DNA of 64,000 bases. Source: Oscillospiraceae bacterium (GTDB lineage Bacteria > Bacillota > Clostridia > Oscillospirales > Acutalibacteraceae). A program made the position numbers and the translations under genes. The DNA lies in contig CADARP010000009.1 in the NCBI GenBank assembly GCA_902790325.1, forward strand, positions 69,822 through 133,821. Direction: 5' to 3'. The notes beneath the pieces were generated by a model, which was not told the origin of the DNA, ran no database searches, and saw only the letters and a list, made by a program, of their open reading frames with translations. Shown piece by piece: positions 11,282-18,887 of the stretch (position 1 is the first letter of the stretch; each line of letters starts with the position of its first letter).

Positions 11282-11310
11282 TTGACAGAACACCAAAGAA
11301 GTGATATGAT
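11282..11310 (+). promoter_or_regulatory. Sigma-A promoter for the MgtC-like gene
   Basis: TTGACA (11282-11287), 17 bases, TATGAT (11305-11310), 31 bases before the start codon. Confidence 0.85.
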
Positions 11311-11341
11311 TACTTTTATACAGTAAGGGGGGAGAAAACCC

Positions 11342-12085
11342 ATGCCAGCGGTTTCTGCACTTTTTCACGACCAGTTTACGTGGATGCGTATTCTGGAGTT
11401 GTTTTTGCGTGTCGTCGTCGCGAGTTTTTGCGGCGCGGTGATCGGTTTTGAACGCAGCAAGCGTTTCAAGGAGGCCGGTATCCGCACGCACGTGATCGTC
11501 TGCTGCGCGTCGGCGCTCATTATGGTCGTGTCCAAATACGGCTTCTTCGAGGTCGTCAAAGCGATCGGCAACCCCGCCGTGGAGGGACTCACGCACAACA
11601 CCGACCCCGCCCGTCTCGCGGCGCAGGTCGTCAGCGGCATCAGTTTCCTGGGCGCGGGCGTTATTTTCAAAAACGGCAACACCATCAAAGGATTGACGAC
11701 GGCTGCGGGTCTGTGGGCAACGGCCGGCATCGGTCTTGCGATCGGCTGCGGCGGCAGCATGTATCTGGTCGGCCTGTTCACGACGGTGCTGATCATGGTG
11801 CTGCAGATCATCATGCACAAGTTCAAGGTCGGCAGCGACTCCATGTCGTCGCATCGGCTGACTATGGAAGTCAAGGATCATGAGGCGTTTGCAAAGGAAC
11901 TGCCGCAGATGCTCAAGGAATGGAACGCCAGGGTCACCGAAACGAAGATCAAGATCGGTGAGGACGGCAGCGCGAAGTATGACATCACGATGCGCATGGC
12001 GGACTCTTTCGAGATGCAGGATGTGATCGACGTCCTTTCGCAGAACAGCGGAATCCGCAGCATCGGATACGTGTCGAGCGACTGA
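11342..12085 (+). CDS. MgtC/SapB-family membrane protein
   Basis: A 247-residue protein with about four to five transmembrane helices in the first 150 residues, including the family signature around G-A-V-I-G-F-E-R (near residue 33), A-A-Q-V-V-S-G-I-S-F-L-G-A-G (near 90) and G-L-T-T-A-A-G-L-W. The C-terminal ~90 residues form a soluble ACT-like domain. MgtC proteins in pathogens support survival in low magnesium by acting on F-ATPase; the role of housekeeping homologues is unclear. It is a single-gene unit with its own promoter and terminator. A GGGGGG-type ribosome site precedes the start. Confidence 0.9.
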   Translation: MPAVSALFHDQFTWMRILELFLRVVVASFCGAVIGFERSKRFKEAGIRTHVIVCCASALIMVVSKYGFFEVVKAIGNPAVEGLTHNTDPARLAAQVVSGISFLGAGVIFKNGNTIKGLTTAAGLWATAGIGLAIGCGGSMYLVGLFTTVLIMVLQIIMHKFKVGSDSMSSHRLTMEVKDHEAFAKELPQMLKEWNARVTETKIKIGEDGSAKYDITMRMADSFEMQDVIDVLSQNSGIRSIGYVSSD

Positions 12086-12099
12086 TTCTTTTGTAAAAA

Positions 12100-12138
12100 A
12101 GCACCAAAATTCCGTTTGGTTTTTTGGTGCTATTTTTT
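12100..12138 (+). terminator. Intrinsic terminator after the MgtC-like gene
   Basis: Stem AGCACCAAAA / TTTTGGTGCT with a 12-base loop followed by ATTTTTTTG. Confidence 0.9.
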
Positions 12139-12150
12139 TGTGCTTTTTCC

Positions 12151-12178
12151 TTGAATTTCGTTCCGAAACTATTATAAT
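12151..12178 (+). promoter_or_regulatory. Promoter of the sugar/cyclitol operon
   Basis: TTGAAT (12151-12156), 16 bases, TATAAT (12173-12178), 47 bases before the first gene. I saw no clear catabolite-responsive (cre) palindrome. Confidence 0.7.
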
Positions 12179-12225
12179 TAAACTGTAATTCCCTATAATC
12201 AGATAACGAAAGCGAGGATAATAAT

Positions 12226-13311
12226 ATGGAAAAAGTCCGGGTTGGAATCATTGGCTGCGGCGGTATCGCAAACGGCAAGCACATGCCCGCGCTGGCAAAG
12301 ATTGCCGAGGTCGAAATGGTTGCGTTCTGCGACATCATCGAGGAACGTGCGCAGGCAGCCGCCGAGAAATACGGCGTCGAAGGCGCCGCGGTCTACGCGG
12401 ATTACAAAGAGCTTCTTGCGGACAAGACGATCGACGTCGTCCACGTCTGCACCCCCAACCGCTCGCACAGCTTCATCACGGTGGATGCGCTTGAAGCGGG
12501 CAAGCATGTGATGTGCGAGAAGCCGATGGCCAAGACGTATGCCGAGGCGAAGAAGATGCTCGACGCCGCGGAGCGTACCGGCAAGAAGCTGACGATCGGC
12601 TACCAGTCGAGATGGAGAGACGACTCCCTGTATCTCAAGCAGGCGTGCCTCGACGGCGAACTGGGCGATATCTACTATGCGCGCGCCATCGCGCTGCGCC
12701 GCCGCGCCGTGCCGACGTGGGGCGTTTTCCTCAATGAATACGAACAGGGCGGCGGTCCGCTGATCGACATTGCAACGCATGCGCTGGATCTGACGCTGTG
12801 GATGATGGACAACTACAAGCCGAAGATGGTCGTCGGCACAAAATACAGAAAACTCGCGGATCAGACGCACGCCGCCAACGCGTGGGGCGAATGGGATCCG
12901 AAGCAGTTCACGGTCGAGGATTCGGCGTTCGGTTTCGTCGTGATGGAAAACGGCGCGACGGTAAGCGTCGAGAGCAGCTGGGCGCTGAACATTGCCGACA
13001 CGCACGAGGCGATCTGCCTGCTTGCGGGTGATAAGGGCGGCGCCGACATGATGGACGGCCTGCGGATGAACTACGTCAAGCATGACCGCCAGATCATCGA
13101 AAGACCGAGCTTTTCCGCCGGCGGCGCGGCGTATTTTGACGGCGCAGCGTCGGGAGATCCGTCGGAGCTGGAGGCGCGCGCATGGATCAACGCGGTCCTG
13201 AACGATACCGAACCGCCGACGAAGGCGTCGCAGGCGATCGTCGTGACGCGCATCCTGGAGGCGATCTATCAGTCGGCCGAGACCGGCAAAGCGGTCTATT
13301 TTGAGGATTGA
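12226..13311 (+). CDS. Gfo/Idh/MocA-family oxidoreductase
   Basis: A 361-residue NAD(P)-dependent dehydrogenase for a sugar or cyclitol. The N-terminal Rossmann domain opens with I-G-C-G-G-I-A and has the family E-K-P-M-A motif (near residue 100) whose Lys is catalytic. The C-terminal alpha/beta domain carries G-G-G-P-L-I-D-I-A-T-H-A-L-D, including the usual catalytic Asp/His. The start follows GCGAGGA. It is the first gene of a four-gene operon with two xylose-isomerase-like (TIM-barrel) epimerases and a second Gfo/Idh/MocA protein, a combination typical of inositol- or keto-sugar catabolism. The substrate is unknown. Confidence 0.93.
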   Translation: MEKVRVGIIGCGGIANGKHMPALAKIAEVEMVAFCDIIEERAQAAAEKYGVEGAAVYADYKELLADKTIDVVHVCTPNRSHSFITVDALEAGKHVMCEKPMAKTYAEAKKMLDAAERTGKKLTIGYQSRWRDDSLYLKQACLDGELGDIYYARAIALRRRAVPTWGVFLNEYEQGGGPLIDIATHALDLTLWMMDNYKPKMVVGTKYRKLADQTHAANAWGEWDPKQFTVEDSAFGFVVMENGATVSVESSWALNIADTHEAICLLAGDKGGADMMDGLRMNYVKHDRQIIERPSFSAGGAAYFDGAASGDPSELEARAWINAVLNDTEPPTKASQAIVVTRILEAIYQSAETGKAVYFED

Positions 13312-13321
13312 GGTGCGGACG

Positions 13322-14047
13322 ATGAAGTACGCGGTACAACTGTATACGCTGCGCAATGACTGTGCCAACGGTGCGGAGTTTTTGCAGCAGTTCAAAAAAA
13401 TCAAAGCGCTCGGCTTCGACGGCGTGGAGTTCGCGGGGTTCCACGATCTGCCGCTCGAGGAGATCCGCACCGCTTTGGATGAAGCGGGACTTGTTGCGGT
13501 CGGCTGCCATTGCGGCGTCGACAGCTTTGACACGCCCGAAAAAGCACGCGCGTGCGTGCAGGCCGCCAAAACGCTCGGCATGGACTGCTACGGCACCGGC
13601 GGCGCGCCGCATGACACGCCCGAGGATGTCGCGCGTCTGTGCGAGATCTACCGCACGGCGAACGCGGTCGGCGAGCCGGAGGGCGTGAAGTTCTACTACC
13701 ACAACCATTCCGGCGAATTTAAGCCGTTCGACGACGGCGAAACAGCGGAGGATCGGATCGCGAAGGACGCGTATCTTGAAATCGACACGTACTGGAGCCA
13801 CTACGCGGGCGAGGACAACGCGTCGCTCATCCGCCGTCTTTCGGACCGCATCGTGCATCTGCACGTCAAGGACGGCCTGGACGGCCATCCCCTTGCGCTG
13901 GGCGAGGGCGACTGCGACATCAAGGCGGTACTCGACGCGGCGCAGGCGATCGGCCTTGAATGGGTCATTCTCGAGAATGACGATCCGGAGCCGGACGGCT
14001 TTTCGGACATCACGCGCAGCATGGCGTTTTTCCGCGCCTGCGAATAA
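13322..14047 (+). CDS. Sugar phosphate isomerase/epimerase (AP_endonuc_2 TIM barrel)
   Basis: A 241-residue protein of the xylose-isomerase-like TIM-barrel family. Metal-ligand positions are visible as Y-Y-H-N-H-S near residue 125, E-I-D-T-Y-W near 152, H-L-H-V-K-D near 180 and I-L-E-N-D near 220. I prefer the ATG at 13322, which follows GAGGTG, over an upstream ATG that overlaps the previous gene. It starts 10 bases after the first dehydrogenase gene. Related proteins act as 3-keto-sugar or inosose epimerases or dehydratases; which applies here is not decidable. Confidence 0.88.
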   Translation: MKYAVQLYTLRNDCANGAEFLQQFKKIKALGFDGVEFAGFHDLPLEEIRTALDEAGLVAVGCHCGVDSFDTPEKARACVQAAKTLGMDCYGTGGAPHDTPEDVARLCEIYRTANAVGEPEGVKFYYHNHSGEFKPFDDGETAEDRIAKDAYLEIDTYWSHYAGEDNASLIRRLSDRIVHLHVKDGLDGHPLALGEGDCDIKAVLDAAQAIGLEWVILENDDPEPDGFSDITRSMAFFRACE

Positions 14048-14062
14048 GGAGGTAGACGAAAC

Positions 14063-15028
14063 ATGAAACTCGGTGTATTCACAACGCTTCTGAGCGACGT
14101 GCCGTTTGAGGAAGCCTGTAAGAATTTCCATGATCTGGGTATTCAGATGGTGGAGATCGGCTGCGGCGGCTATCCGGGAAATGCGCACGCCGATCCCGAC
14201 ACGCTGCTTGCGGACGAAGCGGCGTTTGCGGCATTTCAGGCGACGCTGCAGAAATACGACCTGCAGATCAGCGCGCTTTCCTGCCACGGCAATCCCGTGC
14301 ATCCCAATAAAGAAACGGCAAAAATGTACGACGACACGATCCGCAAGACGATCCTGCTCGCCGAGAAGCTGGAAATCGACCAGATCAATACATTTTCCGG
14401 CTGCCCGGGCGACCACGAGGGCGCAAAGTATCCCAACTGGGTGACCTGCCCGTGGCCGAACGACTTTACGGATATTCTCAACTGGCAGTGGAACGAAGTG
14501 CTGATCCCGTACTGGAAAGACCTTGTCGCGTTTGCCAAGGCGCACGGCGTGTGCAAGATCGCGCTCGAACTGCATCCCGGTTTCTGCGTGTACAATACGG
14601 AATCGCTGCTGCGTCTGCGCGAAGCGGTCGGTCCGGAGATCGGTGCAAACTTCGATCCCAGCCATCTGATCTGGCAGGGCATGGATCCCGTGGCGAGCAT
14701 CCGCGCGCTCGGCGACGCGATCTTCCACTTCCATGCCAAGGACACCAAAGTCGATACGTACAACACGGCGGTCAACGGCGTGCTGGATACGAAACCGTAC
14801 AGTGACGAGATCCACCGTTCGTGGGTGTTCCGCACCATCGGCTACGGCAACGATGCGTCCTACTGGAAGGCGATCATTTCAAATCTGCGCATGGTGGGCT
14901 ACGACTACGCCATCAGCATCGAGCACGAGGACAGCCTGATGAGCAAGGGCGAAGGCCTGCGCAAGGCTGTGGAATTCCTGCAGGGTGTTCTGATCACGGA
15001 AGACACCGGCGCAATGTGGTGGGTATGA
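14063..15028 (+). CDS. Sugar phosphate isomerase/epimerase (second paralogue)
   Basis: A 321-residue TIM-barrel protein of the same superfamily but a different subfamily from its neighbour. Features include E-I-G-C-G-G-Y near residue 30, F-S-G-C-P-G-D near 112, A-L-E-L-H-P-G near 165 (metal Glu), F-D-P-S-H near 196 and F-H-A-K-D-T near 225, and a C-terminal I-S-I-E-H-E-D with the last metal Glu. It follows the first epimerase by 15 bases with an AGGAGGT site. Subfamilies with this layout are often next to Gfo/Idh/MocA genes in Firmicutes. Confidence 0.88.
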   Translation: MKLGVFTTLLSDVPFEEACKNFHDLGIQMVEIGCGGYPGNAHADPDTLLADEAAFAAFQATLQKYDLQISALSCHGNPVHPNKETAKMYDDTIRKTILLAEKLEIDQINTFSGCPGDHEGAKYPNWVTCPWPNDFTDILNWQWNEVLIPYWKDLVAFAKAHGVCKIALELHPGFCVYNTESLLRLREAVGPEIGANFDPSHLIWQGMDPVASIRALGDAIFHFHAKDTKVDTYNTAVNGVLDTKPYSDEIHRSWVFRTIGYGNDASYWKAIISNLRMVGYDYAISIEHEDSLMSKGEGLRKAVEFLQGVLITEDTGAMWWV

Positions 15029-15062
15029 CCCACGGAATCCAAACAAACAAGAGGTAACGGAC

Positions 15063-16121
15063 ATGAGTAAAAAAACGATCGGCGGCGCCGTGATCGGTTA
15101 CGGCGGCATGGGACATTTCCACGGCAGACAGATGCAGCGCATCGACGGGATCGAGCTTGTCGGCATTTTTGACATCGACCCCGAGCAGCAGGCGGACGCC
15201 GAACAAAACGGTATCAAGTCCTACGAGAGCCGGGAAGCGCTGCTTTCCGATCCGCGCATCGACGTGGTGGTGATCGCCACGCCCAATGACGTTCACAAGG
15301 AAATCGCGATCGACGCGATGGAGCACGGCAAGAACGTCGTTTCCGAAAAACCCGTGACGCTTTGTCCCGCGGATCTCGAAGAGATGATCGCCGCGTCCGA
15401 GCGGACGGGCAAGCTGTTCACTGTCCACCAGAACCGCCGCTTCGACGGCGACTATCTGCTGGTCAGACACGTTATGGAAACCGGCATTCTGGGCGATGTG
15501 TTCCGCATTGAGTCGCGCGTACAGGGCTCGCGCGGCATCCCGACCGGCTGGCGCGAGGAAAAGGAACACGGCGGCGGTATGCTGTACGACTGGGGTGTGC
15601 ACATGCTCGACCAGATGCTTTATACGATGCGCGGGATCAAGCTGGAGACGGTCTACTCGACCATGACATTCATCACGAACAAGGAATGTGACGACGGCTT
15701 CTCCGTGCTTTGCAAATTCCAGAACGGCGTGGAATGGATCATCGAGATCCAGACGAACAATTTTGTCCAGCTTCCCCGCTGGTACGTTCTGGGCACGAAC
15801 GGCACGCTCGTCGTCGACGACTGGGATCTGCACGGCAAGATCGTGACCGTGACGGATCTGACCAAGAACGACAGCAAGCCGGTCGTCGCCGGTGCGGGCA
15901 TCACGCGCACGATGGCGCCGCGTACGGACGAAACGACTCACACGCTGCCGCTGCCTGCCGAGGATTATCCGACCGACTGGGACAGCTACTATCTCAATCT
16001 CATCCACGCGCTGCACGGCGAAGCGGACATCCTTGTCACCCATGACCAGCAGCGTTTGCTGGTGCGCGTGATCGAAGCGATCTTCCGCAGTGCCGCAACG
16101 AATGAAGTGGTGAAGCTGTAA
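15063..16121 (+). CDS. Gfo/Idh/MocA-family oxidoreductase (second paralogue)
   Basis: A 352-residue dehydrogenase with the Rossmann start I-G-Y-G-G-M-G, E-K-P-V-T (catalytic Lys near residue 97) and a C-terminal domain with G-G-G-M-L-Y-D-W-G-V-H-M-L-D. It is only distantly similar to the first dehydrogenase of the operon, suggesting a different step. The start follows AGAGGTAA. It is the last gene before a strong terminator. A two-dehydrogenase, two-epimerase set could oxidise, epimerise and re-reduce a sugar through a keto intermediate; this is inference. Confidence 0.92.
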   Translation: MSKKTIGGAVIGYGGMGHFHGRQMQRIDGIELVGIFDIDPEQQADAEQNGIKSYESREALLSDPRIDVVVIATPNDVHKEIAIDAMEHGKNVVSEKPVTLCPADLEEMIAASERTGKLFTVHQNRRFDGDYLLVRHVMETGILGDVFRIESRVQGSRGIPTGWREEKEHGGGMLYDWGVHMLDQMLYTMRGIKLETVYSTMTFITNKECDDGFSVLCKFQNGVEWIIEIQTNNFVQLPRWYVLGTNGTLVVDDWDLHGKIVTVTDLTKNDSKPVVAGAGITRTMAPRTDETTHTLPLPAEDYPTDWDSYYLNLIHALHGEADILVTHDQQRLLVRVIEAIFRSAATNEVVKL

Positions 16122-16142
16122 AACCGCATAGCAAAATCATAA

Positions 16143-16183
16143 CGCAGACCCTGTTCGATGAAGAACAAGGTCTGCGCTTTTTT
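16143..16183 (+). terminator. Intrinsic terminator of the sugar/cyclitol operon
   Basis: Stem CGCAGACC(C)TGTTC / GAACA(A)GGTCTGCG followed by CTTTTTT. Confidence 0.9.
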
Positions 16184-16297
16184 CTCCCCGGTCGGGGTCG
16201 CACCACGAAAACCCCCAAAAACGACAAAAACAGCGCTTTTCACGGTTTTCCGTGCAGAACGATAAAAAAGAACCCAAGTAAAATGTTCCGCACATTT

Positions 16298-16567
16298 GCC
16301 TTCCCTTGGGGGAAGGTGCCGAACGGATGTGAGACGGATGAGGGAAGACGCTGCTGTTCGATGTCAGCCGTCGTCGGCGCCTGTGAGCATCGTTTTCCCT
16401 CATCAGTCGCGCTTTCGCGCACCAGCGGTCTCGCCTGCCGGCTCGGTCGGCGCTTCTGCCTGCGGCAAAGGTATCCAGCGGACACCCGCGGTCTCGCCTG
16501 CCGGCTCGGTCGGCGCTTCTGCCTGCGGCAGAGGTGTCCACCGGACACCCGCGCCCCGAGGGAAGCC
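16298..16567. repeat. MITE-like repeat element, copy A
   Basis: A 270-base non-coding element bounded by imperfect terminal inverted repeats (GCCTTCCCTTGGGG at the left; the complement of GGCTTCCCTCGGGG at the right). Its right half holds two tandem 63-base units (16427-16489 and 16490-16552), each rich in short GC palindromes such as CTGCCTGCGGCAG. It shares its ends, the GGATGAGGGA segment and the 63-base unit with copy B 157 bases downstream. No transposase is encoded. The 156 bases between the copies hold nothing I recognise. Confidence 0.75.
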
Positions 16568-16723
16568 ATATTCTTCTTTTCGCGCGGATATCAAGCAGAT
16601 GAAGAATCAGCGTTAACAGCGTACTACGGCACGCCGAAAAAGGCATCGGACGGATACGGCGGGACGATGTGGGCATCGTCCCCTACGAAATCGGAATGTG
16701 TTGAGCCGATGCTCGACACAAAT

Positions 16724-17035
16724 GCCTTCCCTCGGGGGAAGGTGGCCGAGCGAAGCGAGGTCGGATGAGGGAAAACTTTTCTGATTTCTGTCAGCCGTTG
16801 GTGACATTTTTGAACTATTTCCTCCCTCATCAGTCGCGCTTTCGCGCGCCAGCGGTCTCGCCTGCCGGCTCGGTCGGCGCTTCTGCCTGCGGCAGAGGTG
16901 TCCACCGGACACCCGCGGTCTCGCCTGCCGGCTCGGTCGGCGCTTCTGCCCACCCGCGGTCTCGCCTGCCGGCTCGGTCGGCGCTTCTGCCTGCGGCAGA
17001 GGTGTCCACCGGACACCCGCGCCCCGAGGGAAGCC
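16724..17035. repeat. MITE-like repeat element, copy B
   Basis: Same structure as copy A: terminal inverted repeats GCCTTCCCTCGGGG and its complement, the segment GGTGGCCGAGCGAAGCGAGG near the left end, and three 63-base units (16854-16916; 16917-16957, which has lost 22 bases; 16958-17020). Copy A and copy B differ mainly in unit number and in the left third. Segments like GAGCGAAGCGAGGTCGGATG are, to my knowledge, dispersed repeats in several Oscillospiraceae genomes. The stretch 17036-17204 up to the integrated element shows no gene. Confidence 0.75.
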
Positions 17036-17204
17036 TTTCCTGCAAAGCCTTTAGTTGTTGACATTGTGACCCCAGGGAAAGCCTTCAGGTTATGCAACCT
17101 ATCCTTCTTTTGCACGGAAATCTGTGATGAACCAAAAACAGGACGTCGGTCACCAAAAGACTGCCGGGCGTGCTTTATTCCTTGCCCATGAAGCACCGAT
17201 AGAA

Positions 17205-17292
17205 AAAGAAAAACCCGCAAACCGTTGATATACAACGATCTGCGGGATGGAGCTGATGGTCAGAATCGAACTGACAACCTGCTCATTACGAG
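17205..17292 (-). repeat. attL: duplicated 3' part of tRNA-Thr and its terminator
   Basis: 88 bases identical to 23942-24029. On the minus strand it contains the tRNA from the anticodon-loop region to CCA and the tRNA terminator; sequence diverges from the real tRNA immediately to the right. It is a tRNA remnant, not a functional tRNA. Confidence 0.93.
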
Positions 17293-17403
17293 AGCGTTTT
17301 TTTATGAAAAAGAATGTTTCATTTTGTTGCAGAACTTGTTATATATCAACGGTTTTCACGTCCGTGCGTCGCACATCGTTTCGGCTTGTTTTGGCAAAAT
17401 AAA

Positions 17404-17421
17404 CAACAAATAAACAACAAA
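17404..17421 (+). repeat. Putative integrase arm-type site near attL
   Basis: An 18-base sequence, CAACAAATAAACAACAAA, is repeated exactly and in the same orientation at 23885-23902 near attR. Both are inside the element (112 and 40 bases from the att repeats). Position and repetition suggest arm-type binding sites for the integrase N-terminal domain. Confidence 0.45.
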
Positions 17422-17426
17422 AAAAC

Positions 17427-17468
17427 GACCGCTTTCGCCGTTCAGGATCGCGCGAAGCGGTCATTTTT
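17427..17468. terminator. Bidirectional terminator at the left end of the element
   Basis: Stem GACCGCTTTCGC / GCGCGAAGCGGTC (17427-17462) with ATTTTTTC on the right and a run of A (T on the minus strand) on the left. It should end the leftward XRE transcript. The rest of 17293-17579 shows no gene. Confidence 0.75.
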
Positions 17469-17579
17469 TCATTGTGCGCTACACGGGACGCAGCGGCGCG
17501 TCAGATTCGCCGTTTTGTCTGTTTCTGCGGTTTGTATGCCTTTTTCAGCAAAACGCGCCACAGGGCATTTCTCGGCGCG

Positions 17580-17816
17580 TCAGAGCGTGTCTGCACTTTC
17601 GGCTGCGTCGTCTGCGACGTACTCGATCAGATCGGCGGGCTGACAGTGCAGCAGCTCACACAGCTTTGCAAGGACATCCATTGAATTGGTTACTTCATTC
17701 TGTCTGAACTGCTGAACGTGACTTTCACCGAAAATCTTTTCACGCCTTATGCGATATGTAGAATAGCCGGCGTCTTTCAGAGCGGCAAGCACGTCGATTT
17801 TGTACTTGATCGGCAT
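17580..17816 (-). CDS. XRE-family helix-turn-helix regulator of the element
   Basis: A 78-residue protein that is essentially one Cro/CI-type helix-turn-helix domain: I-D-V-L-A-A-L-K-D-A-G-Y-S-T-Y-R-I-R, then the helix with Q-F-R-Q-N-E-V-T-N-S-M and L-C-E-L-L-H-C-Q-P-A-D-L-I-E-Y typical of YozG-like short regulators. The start at 17816 follows AAAGGATG. It faces a divergent promoter region with repeated TACAC/GTGTA half-sites, so it is the likely repressor of the rightward promoter and of itself. Confidence 0.85.
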   Translation of the reverse strand: MPIKYKIDVLAALKDAGYSTYRIRREKIFGESHVQQFRQNEVTNSMDVLAKLCELLHCQPADLIEYVADDAAESADTL

Positions 17817-17870
17817 TGTGATCCATCCTTTCGGGCGCGTATAGTTTTTATTTCTTCCCCCAGCATACCC

Positions 17871-17987
17871 ATTATAACACAAATATGCACAGAATACAAG
17901 TGTATAATTCAAATAATGATACACAAAATATACACCGAATCTTTGTGCATACTGACAATTGACATACACTGAAATATAGTGTATAAT
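17871..17987. promoter_or_regulatory. Divergent promoters and operator-like half-sites of the element
   Basis: Leftward: TTGTAT (17899-17894), 17 bases, TATAAT (17876-17871), for the XRE gene. Rightward: TTGACA (17959-17964), 17 bases, TATAAT (17982-17987), a perfect consensus promoter. The rightward spacer holds the palindrome TACACT-N7-AGTGTA, and related GTGTA/TACAC half-sites recur between the two promoters. This looks like a lysogeny-type switch. Confidence 0.75.
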
Positions 17988-18162
17988 ATGCTTGCAAGGT
18001 TGAGGAACGGAACCGGCCAAGGTTGACGAGGTAAAAGTCAAGACGGCCTGACAAGCGCGGGATCGGATAAGCCTGAAAGAAAATGCACAAAGTGCATAGA
18101 TCGTTTAAAGCCACCCGCCGCCGGTTCGACCAAAACCCAAAAATGAAAAGGAGTAGAACGCC
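17988..18162 (+). other. Leader of the rightward element transcript
   Basis: About 165 bases between the promoter and the first gene. A stem GGCC-N4-TTGAC / GTCAA-N3-GGCC is visible near 18017-18055. No open frame with a ribosome site was found. A role as attenuator or small RNA is possible but unproven. Confidence 0.35.
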
Positions 18163-18438
18163 ATGGGAAACAACGAACTGAACGCAAAGGTCAAGGCGCT
18201 GCGCGAATTGCAGCAGCTGATCGAGGAAGCAACCGCCGAAGCGGACGCGATCAAGGACGAGCTGAAAGCGTACATGATCGGCGCCGGTACGGATGAAATG
18301 ACCGTTGGCCTGTTCACGCTGCGGTACAAAACGGTTGCAAGCAGCCGATTCGACGCCGTCGCATTCAAGGCAAAGTACGGCGATCTGTACGCGCAGTACA
18401 CGAAGCGAACCGAAACGCGCCGGTTCACGATGGCATGA
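18163..18438 (+). CDS. Small phage/element protein, 91 aa
   Basis: The start follows AAAAGGAG at nine bases. The N-terminal ~50 residues form a charged amphipathic helix, probably a coiled coil (K-V-K-A-L-R-E-L-Q-Q-L-I-E-E-A). The C-terminal part contains S-S-R-F-D-A-V-A-F-K-A-K and T-K-R-T-E-T-R-R-F, a pattern I associate with small hypothetical proteins of clostridial prophages. Function unknown. It is the first gene from the strong rightward promoter and so may be an early protein. Confidence 0.7.
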   Translation: MGNNELNAKVKALRELQQLIEEATAEADAIKDELKAYMIGAGTDEMTVGLFTLRYKTVASSRFDAVAFKAKYGDLYAQYTKRTETRRFTMA

Positions 18439-18492
18439 GAAAAGCCCTTATCTGAACGCCCTGCAAAAGCAACAGACAAGAGCCGCACACCC

Positions 18493-18532
18493 GCCGAAGC
18501 GGACACCAACAGTATAGGCGATCCGCTTCGGC
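18493..18532 (+). other. Hairpin between the two small element genes
   Basis: Perfect 11-base stem GCCGAAGCGGA / TCCGCTTCGGC with an 18-base loop and no T-run. It may protect the upstream mRNA or mask the next ribosome site. Confidence 0.5.
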
Positions 18533-18559
18533 TTGTCAAGAGAAAGGATACAGCGAAGA

Positions 18560-18820
18560 ATGAAACAAGACAAACTGAAATTCTATCCGTTAGTAAACGC
18601 AAAAGAGGCATTAGCCTTGACAGAATACCGCACAATTGAAGATTTTGAACTTATCGAATCCATAGCGAAAGAATACGCAAGGCAGACACCACGACCCACC
18701 AAAACGACACCCGGCGAAATCAAATGGTATAGCCTTTGTCTGTATCAAACCCTTTTTAATGCCGGACGGTTGCAGGGCATACGGGAAGAACGCGCGCGGC
18801 GCCGTGGCACAAGAGCATAG
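18560..18820 (+). CDS. Hypothetical element protein, 86 aa
   Basis: The ATG at 18560 follows AAAGGA. The protein is basic and helical, has no membrane segment, and ends in an Arg-rich tail (R-A-R-R-R-G-T-R-A). The middle part (E-I-K-W-Y-S-L-C-L-Y-Q-T-L-F-N) recalls small proteins near phage early genes, but I cannot name a family. It is the second and last gene of the rightward unit, followed by a terminator. Confidence 0.6.
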   Translation: MKQDKLKFYPLVNAKEALALTEYRTIEDFELIESIAKEYARQTPRPTKTTPGEIKWYSLCLYQTLFNAGRLQGIREERARRRGTRA

Positions 18821-18858
18821 CTAAAAACAGAATACCAACCAAATAGAGCGAAGAAATG

Positions 18859-18887
18859 GCGGGCGGCGAAAAAGCTGCCCGCTTTTT
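18859..18887. terminator. Terminator between convergent element operons
   Basis: Stem GCGGGCGGC / GCTGCCCGC with a GAAAAA loop and TTTTT after it, ending where the leftward sigma-factor gene stops. Confidence 0.8.

Noticed and set aside
16427-17020. 63-base tandem units as a CRISPR array
   Set aside because: Units are contiguous with no unique spacers and no cas genes are nearby.
16240-17235. Long open frames over the repeat region, encoding repeated Pro/Ala/Glu-rich peptides
   Set aside because: They follow the 63-base DNA units (a multiple of three, so every frame repeats), have no ribosome sites and differ between copies A and B; they are by-products of the repeats.
17225-17413. Small rightward gene across attL
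   Set aside because: It is the reverse of tRNA sequence (the well-known N-R-T-D-N spurious peptide) and has no independent support.
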